Source: Veillonella tobetsuensis (GTDB lineage: Bacteria; Bacillota; Negativicutes; Veillonellales; Veillonellaceae). Taken from it: a DNA stretch of 64,000 nt. Shown here piece after piece: positions 27,921-35,750 of the stretch. The notes under the pieces are model-generated. The model worked only from the letters and a program-made list of their open reading frames with translations. It was not told the origin of the DNA and searched no databases. A program made the position numbers and the translations under genes. The stretch lies in assembly GCF_001078375.1 (NCBI RefSeq), contig NZ_BBXI01000009.1, forward strand, positions 62,001 to 126,000, given 5' to 3'. The number at the start of each line of letters is the position of its first letter. The stretch's first letter is position 1.

Positions 27921-28739
27921 ATGATTAAAATGGGGAAGAACATGAAACGCATATTAGATTTACAAACACATATTTTGCCAGGCATAGAGGAGGGGAAAGG
28001 TCCTCAAACTATGGCTGAATCTGTACAAATGATTAAGGGGTTAGTTGCGTCTGGTATTACTGATATTTTCTGTACGCCAAAGGTAAATACTCACAATTTA
28101 TATAGTATCCTTGAAACACTATCAACTGATGTGGAAAAAATGGTACATATCGTGAATGAACAAAATATTAATGTTACTCTACATAAAGGTGCTGTTGTCG
28201 AGCTAAGTGACAATATGCTTGCATATATTAGCAATCATAGAGAATCTCTTGCACTAGGAAACAGTCATTTTATGTTGGTTACTGTTCCTGAGAACTGTAA
28301 AGTTTATCATGTAGATGCGTGGTTACAAGAATTATGTGACCTAGGGATTACGCCGATTATTAGTGAAGTTGAATGTAACAGTTTATTCTTTAATCAACCA
28401 GAACGCCTATTGCAATGGGTTGATAAAGGAATTTTATTCGAATGTAATATTACATCCTTCCAACACCACTCTGAGCACTATAAACGTGCATTAGATTTGT
28501 ATACAAATGGTTTAATACATTTCTTTGGCACTGGTTATGATGCGATACCTAATCATTATGAAAGTTATGTAGAAGCCATTTCTAAGCTTGATACAGAGTA
28601 TAAAAAAGATTTGCTTAGCGATGTACGATTAAATGAGCGTGATTTACTAGCAGACCGAGTTTTTTATCCTGCCGTACCAGAACATTGGATTGGACAAAGA
28701 CCTAATTTTTGGACTCGTCTTTTATCATTTGCTTTATAA
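27921..28739 (+). CDS. CpsB/YwqE-like PHP phosphatase homologue lacking metal ligands
   Basis: Aligns by eye with the PHP tyrosine phosphatases (CpsB, Wzb functional analogues) that dephosphorylate BY-kinases: DLQTHILPGIEEG, TMAESVQMIKGLVASGITDIFCTP, and the later HKGAVVEL. The catalytic residues are gone. The first His of DxHxH is Gln15, the DDG acidic pair is EEG, TPH is TPK (Lys54), the GxE glutamate is Val92, the AHxER His is replaced in ISEVEC (148-152), and the SDAH block reads GTGYDA. Length (272 aa) and fold pattern are otherwise normal and the frame is intact. It stands alone between two terminators with its own promoter. Confidence 0.75.
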   Translation: MIKMGKNMKRILDLQTHILPGIEEGKGPQTMAESVQMIKGLVASGITDIFCTPKVNTHNLYSILETLSTDVEKMVHIVNEQNINVTLHKGAVVELSDNMLAYISNHRESLALGNSHFMLVTVPENCKVYHVDAWLQELCDLGITPIISEVECNSLFFNQPERLLQWVDKGILFECNITSFQHHSEHYKRALDLYTNGLIHFFGTGYDAIPNHYESYVEAISKLDTEYKKDLLSDVRLNERDLLADRVFYPAVPEHWIGQRPNFWTRLLSFAL

Positions 28740-28746
28740 AATAAAG

Positions 28747-28791
28747 AGTTTTTTGTTATGCTATTTTAGTATAACGAAAAACTTTTTTTTT
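28747..28791 (+). terminator. Intrinsic terminator after the PHP-type gene
   Basis: 17-bp stem with wobbles (28747-28763 with 28767-28783), TTT loop and a nine-T tract starting at 28783. Confidence 0.88.
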
Positions 28792-28811
28792 ACATGATAT
28801 TGTATTTTTTA

Positions 28812-28840
28812 TTGCAAATGAACACTATATATAGTATACT
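28812..28840 (+). promoter_or_regulatory. nrdD promoter overlapped by a NrdR-like box
   Basis: TTGCAA (28812-28817), 17-base spacer, TATACT (28835-28840). The spacer and -10 carry ACACTATATATAGTAT (28822-28837), close to the NrdR box consensus (ACACnATATnTnGTgt). NrdR would block RNA polymerase when dATP is high. Only one box is evident; most NrdR sites come in pairs. Confidence 0.6.
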
Positions 28841-28906
28841 GTGAAAGCAGAAAGAAATATGAAATTCTATGTTAATTTCTAGATTTCTCGTATTAATAAT
28901 ATAGAT

Positions 28907-28931
28907 AAGTATGGTTTTTCCATACTTTTTT
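28907..28931 (+). terminator. Terminator-like hairpin in the nrdD leader
   Basis: Perfect 8-bp stem AAGTATGG/CCATACTT (28907-28914 with 28920-28927), five-base loop and a T tract, between the predicted promoter and the nrdD start 53 bases downstream. Its position suggests attenuation. Confidence 0.65.
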
Positions 28932-28983
28932 GTATGTAATGACATTAATTAATTCGGAGTATGGTAAACGGGGAGGTTCCGAG

Positions 28984-31134
28984 ATGTTGCAGGTCATTAA
29001 ACGAGATGGTACAAAGGTACCTTTTGATAAACATAAAATTGCAATAGCTATTGAAAAGGCAGAACATAGTAGTACGGGGTTATATGAATCTGGCTTAGCT
29101 GAGCGCATTGCTGATGAAATTGAAGCATATGCTATAAAACTTCAAAAGGATATGACAATCTATGCGATTGAAGATCAAGTATATTATAAGTTAATTGAAT
29201 ATAATAATCCTGCAACAGCTCGTGCATATGAAGGTTATAAAGCGGTACAAGCTTTCAAACGCCGTCAAAATACAACTGATGAAGATGTAATTGGTTTATT
29301 AGATCGTAGCAATGTAAATGTTCTTGATGAAAACTCTAATAAGGATGCTGCTATTGTATCTACACAACGCGATTTAATTGCTGGTGAAGTGTCCAAGGAT
29401 ATTGCTCGTCGTAAATTGATTCCTACAGATATCCTTGAGGCTCATGATAGTGGTGCTATTCATTTCCATGATATGGACTACATCATTCAACCAATGTTTA
29501 ACTGCTGTCTAATCAATTTAGAAGACATGTTAACTAATGGCACTGTTATCAATGGTAAACGAATCGATACACCAAAATCATTCCAGGTAGCATGTACGGT
29601 AACGACTCAAATTATTGCACAAGTAGCATCTGGTCAATATGGCGGTCAAAGTATTAATGGTATCGATCGTATTTTGGCACCATTTGTACGTAAATCATAT
29701 GAAAAGATTCTCAATAACGTTATTGAAGAACAAGTTGAAATTTACGGTATGGAGCCTAATATGGAAAAGGCTCGTGAAATCGCATGGAAACGTACTCGTA
29801 AAGAGGTAAAAGACGGTATTCAAACCATTCAATATCAAATTAATACATTGATGACTACGAATGGACAATCTCCATTTGTTACACTATTCATGTATTTCCA
29901 ACCAGATTATGAGTACGCAAAAGAAGCGGCTTTAATTACAGAGGAAATTTTACGTCAACGCATTAAAGGTGTTAAAAATGAGGCTGATGTGTATATTACA
30001 CCAGCATTCCCAAAACTTATTTATGTGCTTGATGAACATAATGTAACACCTAATAGCCCTTATTACTATTTAACAGAGCTAGCTGCTCAATGTACAGCTA
30101 AACGCATGTACCCTGATTATATTTCCGCTAAAAAAATGAAGGAAAATTATGAAGGTAATGTATTCAGTCCTATGGGCTGTCGTTCGTTCCTATCTCCATG
30201 GCAAGATGAACAAGGTAATTATAAATTTGATGGCCGATTCAATATGGGCGTAGTAAGTTTAAATTTACCACAAATCGGTATCTTAGCTCGTGGTAGTGAA
30301 GAAAAGTATTTTGAAATTTTAGACAAACGTCTCGAATTAGCTGAAAAGGCATTAATGCTTCGTTACAATTTATTAAAAGATGTAGTGAGTGATGTGTCTC
30401 CAATCCATTGGCAACATGGTGCTATTGCACGTCTTAAAAAGGGTGAAAAAATCGCTCCATTCTTGACTGGTGGTTATGCTACAATTTCACTTGGTTACAT
30501 TGGTATTTACGAAGCGTGTCGTTTGATTACGGGTGAATCTAATACAGGCGAGCATGGTCGCGTATTTGCCATGAAAATCATGGATCGTTTAAACCAAGCT
30601 ATCTATGAATGGCGTGAAAAACATAATTTAGGCTTTGGTCTTTATGGTACGCCGGCTGAAAGCTTGACAAATCGTTTCTCATCGTTGGATCGTGCACGTT
30701 TTGGTATCATCGAAGATGTAACAGATAAAGGTTACTATACAAATAGTTATCATGTTAGCGTTCGTGAAGAAATCAATGTGTTTGATAAATTTGCCTTTGA
30801 ATCTGAGTTCCAAAAGAAATCAACTGGTGGCTGTATTTCTTATGCAGAAATTCCTAATATGTCAAACAATATTCCAGCTGTATTGACGATGATTCAATAT
30901 ATTTATAATAATATTTCTTATGCTGAGTTCAATACGAAATCTGACTATTGTCACGAATGTGGCTTTAATGGTGAAATCAAGGTTAACGCAGACAATCAAT
31001 GGGAATGCCCACGTTGTCATAATACAAATCGAGATAAACTAACAGTTATTCGCCGTACTTGTGGTTACCTTGGTGAAAACTTCTGGAATGAAGGTCGTAC
31101 AAAAGAAATTAAAGATCGGGTAATGCACATTTAA
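28984..31134 (+). CDS. nrdD: Anaerobic ribonucleoside-triphosphate reductase
   Basis: Class III, oxygen-sensitive reductase that makes dNTPs with a glycyl radical. N-terminal ATP-cone (about residues 1-95, VIKRDGTKVPFDKHKIAIAI); central catalytic barrel with HFHDMDYI, FNCCLINL and SPMGCRSFLSPW; a C-terminal zinc site of two CxxC pairs (CHECG...CPRCH); and the radical loop RRTCGYLGENFWNEGR at the C-terminus. ATG 28984 with GGGAGG at 28971-28976 gives 716 aa; an in-frame TTG at 28930 is upstream of the ribosome site and rejected. The activase is the next gene, as usual. Confidence 0.95.
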   Translation: MLQVIKRDGTKVPFDKHKIAIAIEKAEHSSTGLYESGLAERIADEIEAYAIKLQKDMTIYAIEDQVYYKLIEYNNPATARAYEGYKAVQAFKRRQNTTDEDVIGLLDRSNVNVLDENSNKDAAIVSTQRDLIAGEVSKDIARRKLIPTDILEAHDSGAIHFHDMDYIIQPMFNCCLINLEDMLTNGTVINGKRIDTPKSFQVACTVTTQIIAQVASGQYGGQSINGIDRILAPFVRKSYEKILNNVIEEQVEIYGMEPNMEKAREIAWKRTRKEVKDGIQTIQYQINTLMTTNGQSPFVTLFMYFQPDYEYAKEAALITEEILRQRIKGVKNEADVYITPAFPKLIYVLDEHNVTPNSPYYYLTELAAQCTAKRMYPDYISAKKMKENYEGNVFSPMGCRSFLSPWQDEQGNYKFDGRFNMGVVSLNLPQIGILARGSEEKYFEILDKRLELAEKALMLRYNLLKDVVSDVSPIHWQHGAIARLKKGEKIAPFLTGGYATISLGYIGIYEACRLITGESNTGEHGRVFAMKIMDRLNQAIYEWREKHNLGFGLYGTPAESLTNRFSSLDRARFGIIEDVTDKGYYTNSYHVSVREEINVFDKFAFESEFQKKSTGGCISYAEIPNMSNNIPAVLTMIQYIYNNISYAEFNTKSDYCHECGFNGEIKVNADNQWECPRCHNTNRDKLTVIRRTCGYLGENFWNEGRTKEIKDRVMHI

Positions 31135-31153
31135 TTGCATTAAAATAGTAATG

Positions 31154-31184
31154 GTAAAAGCTGTGCCAATGGCACAGCTTTTAC
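31154..31184 (+). other. Perfect 14-bp hairpin between nrdD and nrdG
   Basis: GTAAAAGCTGTGCC (31154-31167) pairs with 31171-31184 around an AAT loop. No T tract follows, although the 3' arm contains TTTT. It could slow transcription or protect the nrdD transcript end. Confidence 0.7.
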
Positions 31185-31262
31185 TATGTAAATGATAAAT
31201 TGAAATATATCTATATGTTTGATTCAGTCAAAATTAATCATAGCTAAGATATGGGGGTCATT

Positions 31263-31760
31263 ATGAGATATGGACAGATTCGACAATATGATATTGCCAA
31301 TGGGGAAGGGATACGGACATCAATCTTTGTAACTGGTTGTACCCATTGTTGTTATAATTGTTTTAATGAAGAATATCAGGATTTTAATGCTGGTCAAGAA
31401 TGGACTGATAAAGAAACACAGCTAGTTGTGTCTTATGTAAAAGATCCTAATTGTGCTGGCCTTACCTTGTTAGGCGGTGAACCATTTCAAAATGTAGATG
31501 GTATGCTAGCCATAGTGAAAGCAGTGCGTGAAGCAGCGCCTGAGAAACCTATCTGGGCTTACTCTGGCTATGTTTGGGATGACCTTATATTAAATCCTTC
31601 TCGTCGAAACCTAGTTGAACAAATTGATATTCTTGTTGATGGTCGATTTGTAGATGAGTTAAAAGATCCATCCTTACGATTTAGAGGCTCTTCTAATCAA
31701 CGAATTATTGATGTACAATCTTCGTTGAAACAGGGTGAAGTAGTACTGGCTATGGAGTGA
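31263..31760 (+). CDS. nrdG: Anaerobic ribonucleotide reductase activase (radical SAM)
   Basis: Generates the glycyl radical on NrdD with SAM and a [4Fe-4S] cluster. The cluster cysteines are in GCTHCCYNCF (CxxxCxxC), followed by LLGGEPF (SAM-binding GGE) and the WAYSGYVWDDL strand. 165 aa from ATG 31263 (MRYGQIRQYDI), the usual NrdG start; an ATG at 31251 adds four residues. Confidence 0.93.
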   Translation: MRYGQIRQYDIANGEGIRTSIFVTGCTHCCYNCFNEEYQDFNAGQEWTDKETQLVVSYVKDPNCAGLTLLGGEPFQNVDGMLAIVKAVREAAPEKPIWAYSGYVWDDLILNPSRRNLVEQIDILVDGRFVDELKDPSLRFRGSSNQRIIDVQSSLKQGEVVLAME

Positions 31761-31770
31761 TACAGAGAGT

Positions 31771-31965
31771 ATGTTAGATAAACGTTTACTTGGTTTAATA
31801 ATAATCGTTGGCCTGGTGGCGGGCTTAATCGGTTCTTTTTATACCCATTTGTTACATTATATCCAGCATTTTATGTATGCCTATTCCACGTCAGATGGTT
31901 TGTCCTTGGCTATGGGGGCTGCTTTGATAACTCAGCAGATTGTAAAAGCAAGATTCCAATTATAA
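31771..31965 (+). pseudogene. N-terminal remnant of a ClC-type chloride channel
   Basis: 64 residues with two hydrophobic helices and the stretch LLHYIQHFMYAYS, which resembles the first helices of ClC-family channels (LLHxIQHxxxGYS). The other 350 or so residues expected are absent and a terminator follows shortly. A remnant of a deleted channel gene or an independent small membrane protein are both possible. Confidence 0.55.
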
Positions 31966-32008
31966 AACAAAACTGTATACTATATCGGACGATATTCTGA
32001 TAATAAAG

Positions 32009-32053
32009 AAATAGCGACTAGTTGATATCCTATAATCAACTAGTCGCTATTTT
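32009..32053. terminator. Bidirectional terminator between convergent genes
   Basis: Perfect 18-bp stem (32009-32026 with 32035-32052) with an 8-base loop and A/T runs on both sides, placed between rightward nrdG/ClC remnant and the leftward gene ending at 32101. Confidence 0.85.
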
Positions 32054-32100
32054 GCGTGTGAAGGCTCTATTTATAGAAAACCTTATTTTTTACATTGTAG

Positions 32101-32649
32101 CTATACAATTTTCGCGTTTTTATCGTATTCTTCGCCACCGCAATCTGGCAACATGCCATATTCAACAGTCCATAAGTGTTTATATTTCAATGCTTGGTTA
32201 TGAATTCTTTCAACTTGAGATTCATCAGTACGTACTATGCGAGCTGGAATACCAACGACCAAAGAGTATGGAGGTATTGTTGTATTTTCTTTTAGCACAG
32301 CGCCCGCTGCAATGATGGAACCAGTACCAATATGACAACCGCTTAACACGATAGCACCCATACCAACTAGAACATTATCTTCTAATGTAGAAGCATGAAC
32401 AATAGCACCATGACCAATTGTTACATAGTCGCCAAGAACACAGGCTTTATCATCGTCAACGTGAAGCACGGAGTTATCTTGTACATTAGAATAACGACCT
32501 ACAATGATTTTATTAACATCGCCACGAAGAGCACAGTTTTGCCAAATAGATGCAAACTCTTTAAGCTCTACATCGCCTGCAAGTTCAGCCCCAGGCATGA
32601 CACAAGATTTTGGATCTAATTTTGGATATTTTCCATGAAATGGTAACAT
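32101..32649 (-). CDS. Gamma-carbonic anhydrase-like hexapeptide protein (YrdA/PaaY family)
   Basis: Left-handed beta-helix protein of 182 aa. Hexapeptide repeats run from about residue 15 to 140; the metal-binding His residues sit in NSVLHVDDD, TIGHGAIVHAS, as in gamma-carbonic anhydrases, and LRGDVNKIIVG carries the conserved Arg/Asp. The C-terminal VVGIPARIVR is standard. Catalytic activity varies in the family. Eleven bases after the FabK-like gene, so co-transcribed leftward. Confidence 0.87.
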   Translation of the reverse strand: MLPFHGKYPKLDPKSCVMPGAELAGDVELKEFASIWQNCALRGDVNKIIVGRYSNVQDNSVLHVDDDKACVLGDYVTIGHGAIVHASTLEDNVLVGMGAIVLSGCHIGTGSIIAAGAVLKENTTIPPYSLVVGIPARIVRTDESQVERIHNQALKYKHLWTVEYGMLPDCGGEEYDKNAKIV

Positions 32650-32660
32650 AGAACCTCCTA

Positions 32661-33614
32661 TTAAATTACTTCAATAAAACGTTGTGCTTTACGAATAGCC
32701 ATGATAGCTTCATTGATAACAGAGTGTACAATTGCTTGAGCTGGTTCAATGGCATTAAGTCTATTGAGTGCTTGACCTACTTGTACAGCACCATTAACTA
32801 CATCGCCATCGATAGCAGCTAATTTATTTGTACCTTGAGACATTTTACTACGTTCTTCTTTTGTTGTAACACCATCTGTTTCAGCTGCAATATACCGATC
32901 TGTAAAGTCACTGCGCAAGCTACGAACGCCACCATGACCAGAGAGGAGGCCTGTTACAACGGAGTCGGTATCAGTAGCTTTGATAATAGCTTCTTTCATA
33001 TTTTGATGGGCTTTACACTCTTCAGCGAGTAAGAAACGGGAACCCATTTGAACGCCTTCCGCACCCATGAGTAAAGCTGCTGCTAAGCCTCGACCATCAA
33101 CGATGGAACCAGCTACTACAACAGGAATATCAATTTCTGGTAAAATATTTTCCATCAAGGACATTGTTGTTTGCGATCCGATATGTCCACCAGCCTCCAT
33201 GCCTTCTACGACGATTGCATCGGCACCAGCATCTTGGATACGTTTTGCCAATTTCAAGGAAGGAACAACAGGAATAACTTTGATGCCTGCTTCTTGGAAT
33301 GGTTTGATATATGGAGTAGGGTTACCAGCACCTAATGTAACAAAAGCAGGTTTTTCTTCGATGATAACATCTACTAACTCATCCTTGTTTGGCGCCATAA
33401 GCATTAAATTAACACCGAATGGCTTATCTGTTAATTCTTTGCAAGCTCGGATTTCATTACGAGTCCAATCTGCATCGCGACCGCCTAATGCGATAACACC
33501 TGTTGCACCAGCATTTGCAACAGCAGCTACTAGTGTAGCTTCAGAAACCCAAGCCATTGCACCTTGAATGATAGGGTATTCAATATTTAGTAATTCAGTT
33601 AATTTCGTTTTCAT
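32661..33614 (-). CDS. FabK-like enoyl-ACP reductase / nitronate monooxygenase
   Basis: FMN-binding TIM-barrel protein of 317 aa. IEYPIIQGAMAWVSEATLVAAVANAG at the N-terminus, VVEGMEAGGHIG (catalytic His region), VVAGSIVDGRGLAAALLMGA and GVQMGSRFL are family signatures. The C-terminal KLAAIDGDVVNGAVQVGQ resembles true FabK. One of three paralogues in the window and the only one outside the fab operon. Could reduce enoyl-ACP or detoxify nitronates. Confidence 0.82.
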   Translation of the reverse strand: MKTKLTELLNIEYPIIQGAMAWVSEATLVAAVANAGATGVIALGGRDADWTRNEIRACKELTDKPFGVNLMLMAPNKDELVDVIIEEKPAFVTLGAGNPTPYIKPFQEAGIKVIPVVPSLKLAKRIQDAGADAIVVEGMEAGGHIGSQTTMSLMENILPEIDIPVVVAGSIVDGRGLAAALLMGAEGVQMGSRFLLAEECKAHQNMKEAIIKATDTDSVVTGLLSGHGGVRSLRSDFTDRYIAAETDGVTTKEERSKMSQGTNKLAAIDGDVVNGAVQVGQALNRLNAIEPAQAIVHSVINEAIMAIRKAQRFIEVI

Positions 33615-33700
33615 GTAACCTCCTATAAATAATTATATATCATTATATACAAATTAAAATCTAAATTATGGTATATAAATTAAACTATACTACCATGAAA

Positions 33701-33722
33701 TTATGATACTAGTATATCATAA
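33701..33722. promoter_or_regulatory. Palindrome in a divergent intergenic region
   Basis: TTATGATA and its exact complement TATCATAA separated by CTAGTA, in the 309-base gap between the leftward FabK-like gene and rubredoxin. Candidate operator; the rest of the gap is A/T-rich with only the promoter listed at 33827. Confidence 0.5.
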
Positions 33723-33826
33723 AAGTTTAATTGATAATAGATTTCATTAATAGAAGTAATTGTAAAACTAGTAAATATCGACATAAATGTCATTATAATT
33801 AAAAATAAAAAATAGAAAAATGAGTA

Positions 33827-33855
33827 TTGAAAACTTTCGATATCTTTGTTATACT
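33827..33855 (+). promoter_or_regulatory. Predicted rubredoxin promoter
   Basis: TTGAAA (33827-33832), 17-base spacer, TATACT (33850-33855), 68 bases upstream of the start codon. Confidence 0.7.
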
Positions 33856-33923
33856 ATGTACAGACGAAGTATCTCAAAGATATGAACACATTTATATAAT
33901 CTCAAGTGAAGGAGGAAATAGAC

Positions 33924-34058
33924 ATGGAAAAATACGTATGCGTAGTATGTGGTTGGGTTTATGACGAAGCTGTAGAAGGCGTTAAATTCGAAGATCAACC
34001 AGCTGATTATGTTTGCCCAATTTGCGGTGTTGGCAAAGATCAATTCGAAAAAATGTAA
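33924..34058 (+). CDS. Short rubredoxin
   Basis: Iron-sulfur electron carrier of only 44 aa. Two CxxC pairs (Cys6/Cys9 and Cys31/Cys34) form the Fe site; the flanking [11 protein letters not shown] and [15 protein letters not shown] are classical. The loop between them is several residues shorter than in normal 52-54 aa rubredoxins (the PEKGIAPGT segment is missing). GGAGG at 33911-33915 fixes the start. A monocistronic gene with its own promoter and terminator, probably serving oxygen or peroxide defence. Confidence 0.92.
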   Translation: MEKYVCVVCGWVYDEAVEGVKFEDQPADYVCPICGVGKDQFEKM

Positions 34059-34070
34059 TTAATACATTAG

Positions 34071-34107
34071 AAAGGCTATCTTAAGCATTATTGAGATAGC
34101 CTTTTTT
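34071..34107 (+). terminator. Intrinsic terminator after rubredoxin
   Basis: 14-bp stem with one wobble (34071-34084 with 34091-34104), GCATTA loop, T tract. Confidence 0.92.
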
Positions 34108-34159
34108 ATTTGACAAAGCACCCTGTCATGTTTATAATATTATAAGTCGAGGTAAGATT

Positions 34160-34675
34160 ATGAAACTGCAAGTAGAGCAAGCAAAAGAACATATAGGAAA
34201 GAAATTTCCTTATAGCTATACGATGCCGAGTGTAGAACTTGGTAGTGACGTAGTTGCTTTTCCTTGGAGCCGTCATGATATAACCATCAGTGGTGAGTTT
34301 TGGTTTGATGGTCAAAATTACATCGTTCAAGGTTCAATTGAATCTAAAGGTGATTACGATTGTTCTCGTTGTTTGAAAACAACGGAACATGAGCGAAATG
34401 ATTCCTTCGAGGAAATCTATAGTGAGCGTAGAGATGCCGAGGATGATGCGACTCCTTTCAACGGAGAGGAGATTGACTTAACAGAACTAATTAGGGATAC
34501 ATTAATCATCAATGAGCCCTCTCAAGTGTTATGTCAGGATGATTGCAAAGGATTGTGCGTTCATTGCGGAGCAAATTTGAATGTTTCACCGTGTTCTTGT
34601 GAATCCTTTGTGGTGGATCCTCGATTTGCAGAGTTACGTGCTTTGCTTGATGAGAAAGATGATAGATTATCCTAA
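34160..34675 (+). CDS. DUF177/YceD family protein
   Basis: 171-aa protein of the YceD family, found next to rpmF in most bacteria and implicated in 23S rRNA maturation. The family CxRC pair (YDCSRCLK), the acidic middle and the C-terminal cysteine-rich [13 protein letters not shown], ending with [11 protein letters not shown], are all present. rpmF starts 25 bases downstream. Confidence 0.9.
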   Translation: MKLQVEQAKEHIGKKFPYSYTMPSVELGSDVVAFPWSRHDITISGEFWFDGQNYIVQGSIESKGDYDCSRCLKTTEHERNDSFEEIYSERRDAEDDATPFNGEEIDLTELIRDTLIINEPSQVLCQDDCKGLCVHCGANLNVSPCSCESFVVDPRFAELRALLDEKDDRLS

Positions 34676-34700
34676 TGATTGTACTAAGGAGGTGCAGATA

Positions 34701-34877
34701 ATGGCAGTACCTAAACGTAGATTATCTAAATGCCGTCGCGATCGTCGTCGTGCGAATTGGAAATTAGAAGCTCCTGGTTATGTAGCATGTCCACAATGCC
34801 ACGAACCTAAGATGCCTCATCGTGTTTGCCCTACATGTGGTCACTACAAAGGTGAACAAGTAGTAGCAAAAGCTTAA
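34701..34877 (+). CDS. rpmF: 50S ribosomal protein L32
   Basis: 58-aa L32: [20 protein letters not shown] start and a complete zinc finger of four cysteines (CPQCHEP...CPTCGHY). AAGGAGGTG ends 7 bases before ATG 34701. A terminator follows at once, separating it from fapR, unlike genera where rpmF runs into plsX. Confidence 0.97.
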   Translation: MAVPKRRLSKCRRDRRRANWKLEAPGYVACPQCHEPKMPHRVCPTCGHYKGEQVVAKA

Positions 34878-34888
34878 TGTAAGCATGT

Positions 34889-34920
34889 AAAACACCTACA
34901 CATATGTGTAGGTGTTTTTT
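34889..34920 (+). terminator. Intrinsic terminator after rpmF
   Basis: Perfect 13-bp stem (34889-34901 with 34906-34918), ATAT loop, T tract. Confidence 0.93.
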
Positions 34921-34930
34921 CTATGTAAAA

Positions 34931-34998
34931 AACAGTGTTTTTACAATTGTGTAGTCTTTCAATAGGCAGATCGGCTACATAATTGTAAGAGTGTTGTT
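34931..34998 (+). other. Long 24-bp hairpin rich in G-U pairs
   Basis: 34931-34954 pairs along its full length with 34975-34998; all positions are Watson-Crick or G-U (six wobbles), loop 20 bases, followed by TT. Because it pairs as RNA but not as perfect DNA palindrome it looks RNA-level: a second terminator or a small RNA between rpmF and fapR. Confidence 0.65.
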
Positions 34999-35114
34999 TT
35001 AGAAGCTGAATATATGTAATGTATTAATATCTAATTTAAAGATTAACGAAATTTAAAATAAGAACAATATTTAGTATATTACAATAAAGTATAACACTAT
35101 ATATACGAAAAACC

Positions 35115-35172
35115 TTGCCAATATGGGAAATATTATATATACTTAGGATGTAATATTAATACTAGGTCATAA
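35115..35172 (+). promoter_or_regulatory. fapR promoter with FapR-like operator
   Basis: TTGCCA (35115-35120), 17-base spacer, TATACT (35138-35143). Just downstream, TTAATACTAGGTCATAA (35156-35172) matches 13 of 17 positions of a Bacillus-type FapR operator (TTAGTACCAGGTACTAA). The site lies across the first transcribed bases, 11 bases before the fapR start, as expected for malonyl-CoA-responsive autorepression. Confidence 0.7.
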
Positions 35173-35183
35173 AAGGTGGTCCC

Positions 35184-35747
35184 ATGAGTAGGTTGAAGAA
35201 GCAAGAAAGACAGAAACAGTTAACTGAAAAACTGAATATTACGCCTTTTCTTACTGATGAAGAGTTGGCATCGCACTTTGGTGTCAGTGTGCCTACAATT
35301 CGACTTGATCGATTAGAATTGGGAATTCCTGAATTGCGTGAACGTATTAAGGCTATGGCTACCGGTCATGCTCAGGAAGATCAACCTGAACCAATACAAC
35401 ATGAAATCGTTGGCGAATTGATAGATGTTACAGAGGGAAAACAAGCTCTTTCTATGTTGCATACGACGCCAGATATGGAAGATCGTTTTGGTTATATAGA
35501 TCCACAGTATTTGTATGCTCAAGCAAACTCCTTGGCGAAGCTTGTAATGGGGACAACTGTTTGCTCCGCAGAGGTAGGGAATATTAAATATAAAAATCCA
35601 GTAGAGTCAGGCACCAATTTGGTTGCGAAAGCAGAAATCGTTCGACGTCGTGGTGATAAGTACTTTATTTGGGTTATAATTAGAGATAAAATAAAAGAAG
35701 TGTTTAGAGCTAAATTTATCATGGAGTCTGTGGAGAATCGGGTGTAG
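35184..35747 (+). CDS. fapR: Fatty-acid biosynthesis repressor FapR
   Basis: Transcription factor that releases DNA when malonyl-CoA binds. N-terminal DeoR-type helix-turn-helix (TDEELASHFGVSVPTIRLDR, about residues 24-43) and a C-terminal hot-dog domain (about 75-187) with the conserved TTVCSAEVGNIKYKNPVESG and LVAKAEIVRRR. 187 aa is full length. Four bases before plsX; controls the whole fab operon, and its own promoter has a matching operator. Confidence 0.93.
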   Translation: MSRLKKQERQKQLTEKLNITPFLTDEELASHFGVSVPTIRLDRLELGIPELRERIKAMATGHAQEDQPEPIQHEIVGELIDVTEGKQALSMLHTTPDMEDRFGYIDPQYLYAQANSLAKLVMGTTVCSAEVGNIKYKNPVESGTNLVAKAEIVRRRGDKYFIWVIIRDKIKEVFRAKFIMESVENRV

Positions 35748-35750
35748 TAT

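Noticed and set aside
28930-28983. Longer nrdD starting TTG 28930
   Set aside because: Added residues do not fit the family and overlap the leader terminator; GGGAGG precedes ATG 28984.
31154-31184. Terminator between nrdD and nrdG
   Set aside because: Stem is perfect but no T tract follows, so listed only as a hairpin.
33067-33567. 166-codon plus-strand frame
   Set aside because: Shadow of the leftward FabK-like gene, whose motifs are unmistakable.
34889-34920. FapR site within the rpmF terminator palindrome
   Set aside because: The palindrome does not match the operator and the T tract fits a terminator.
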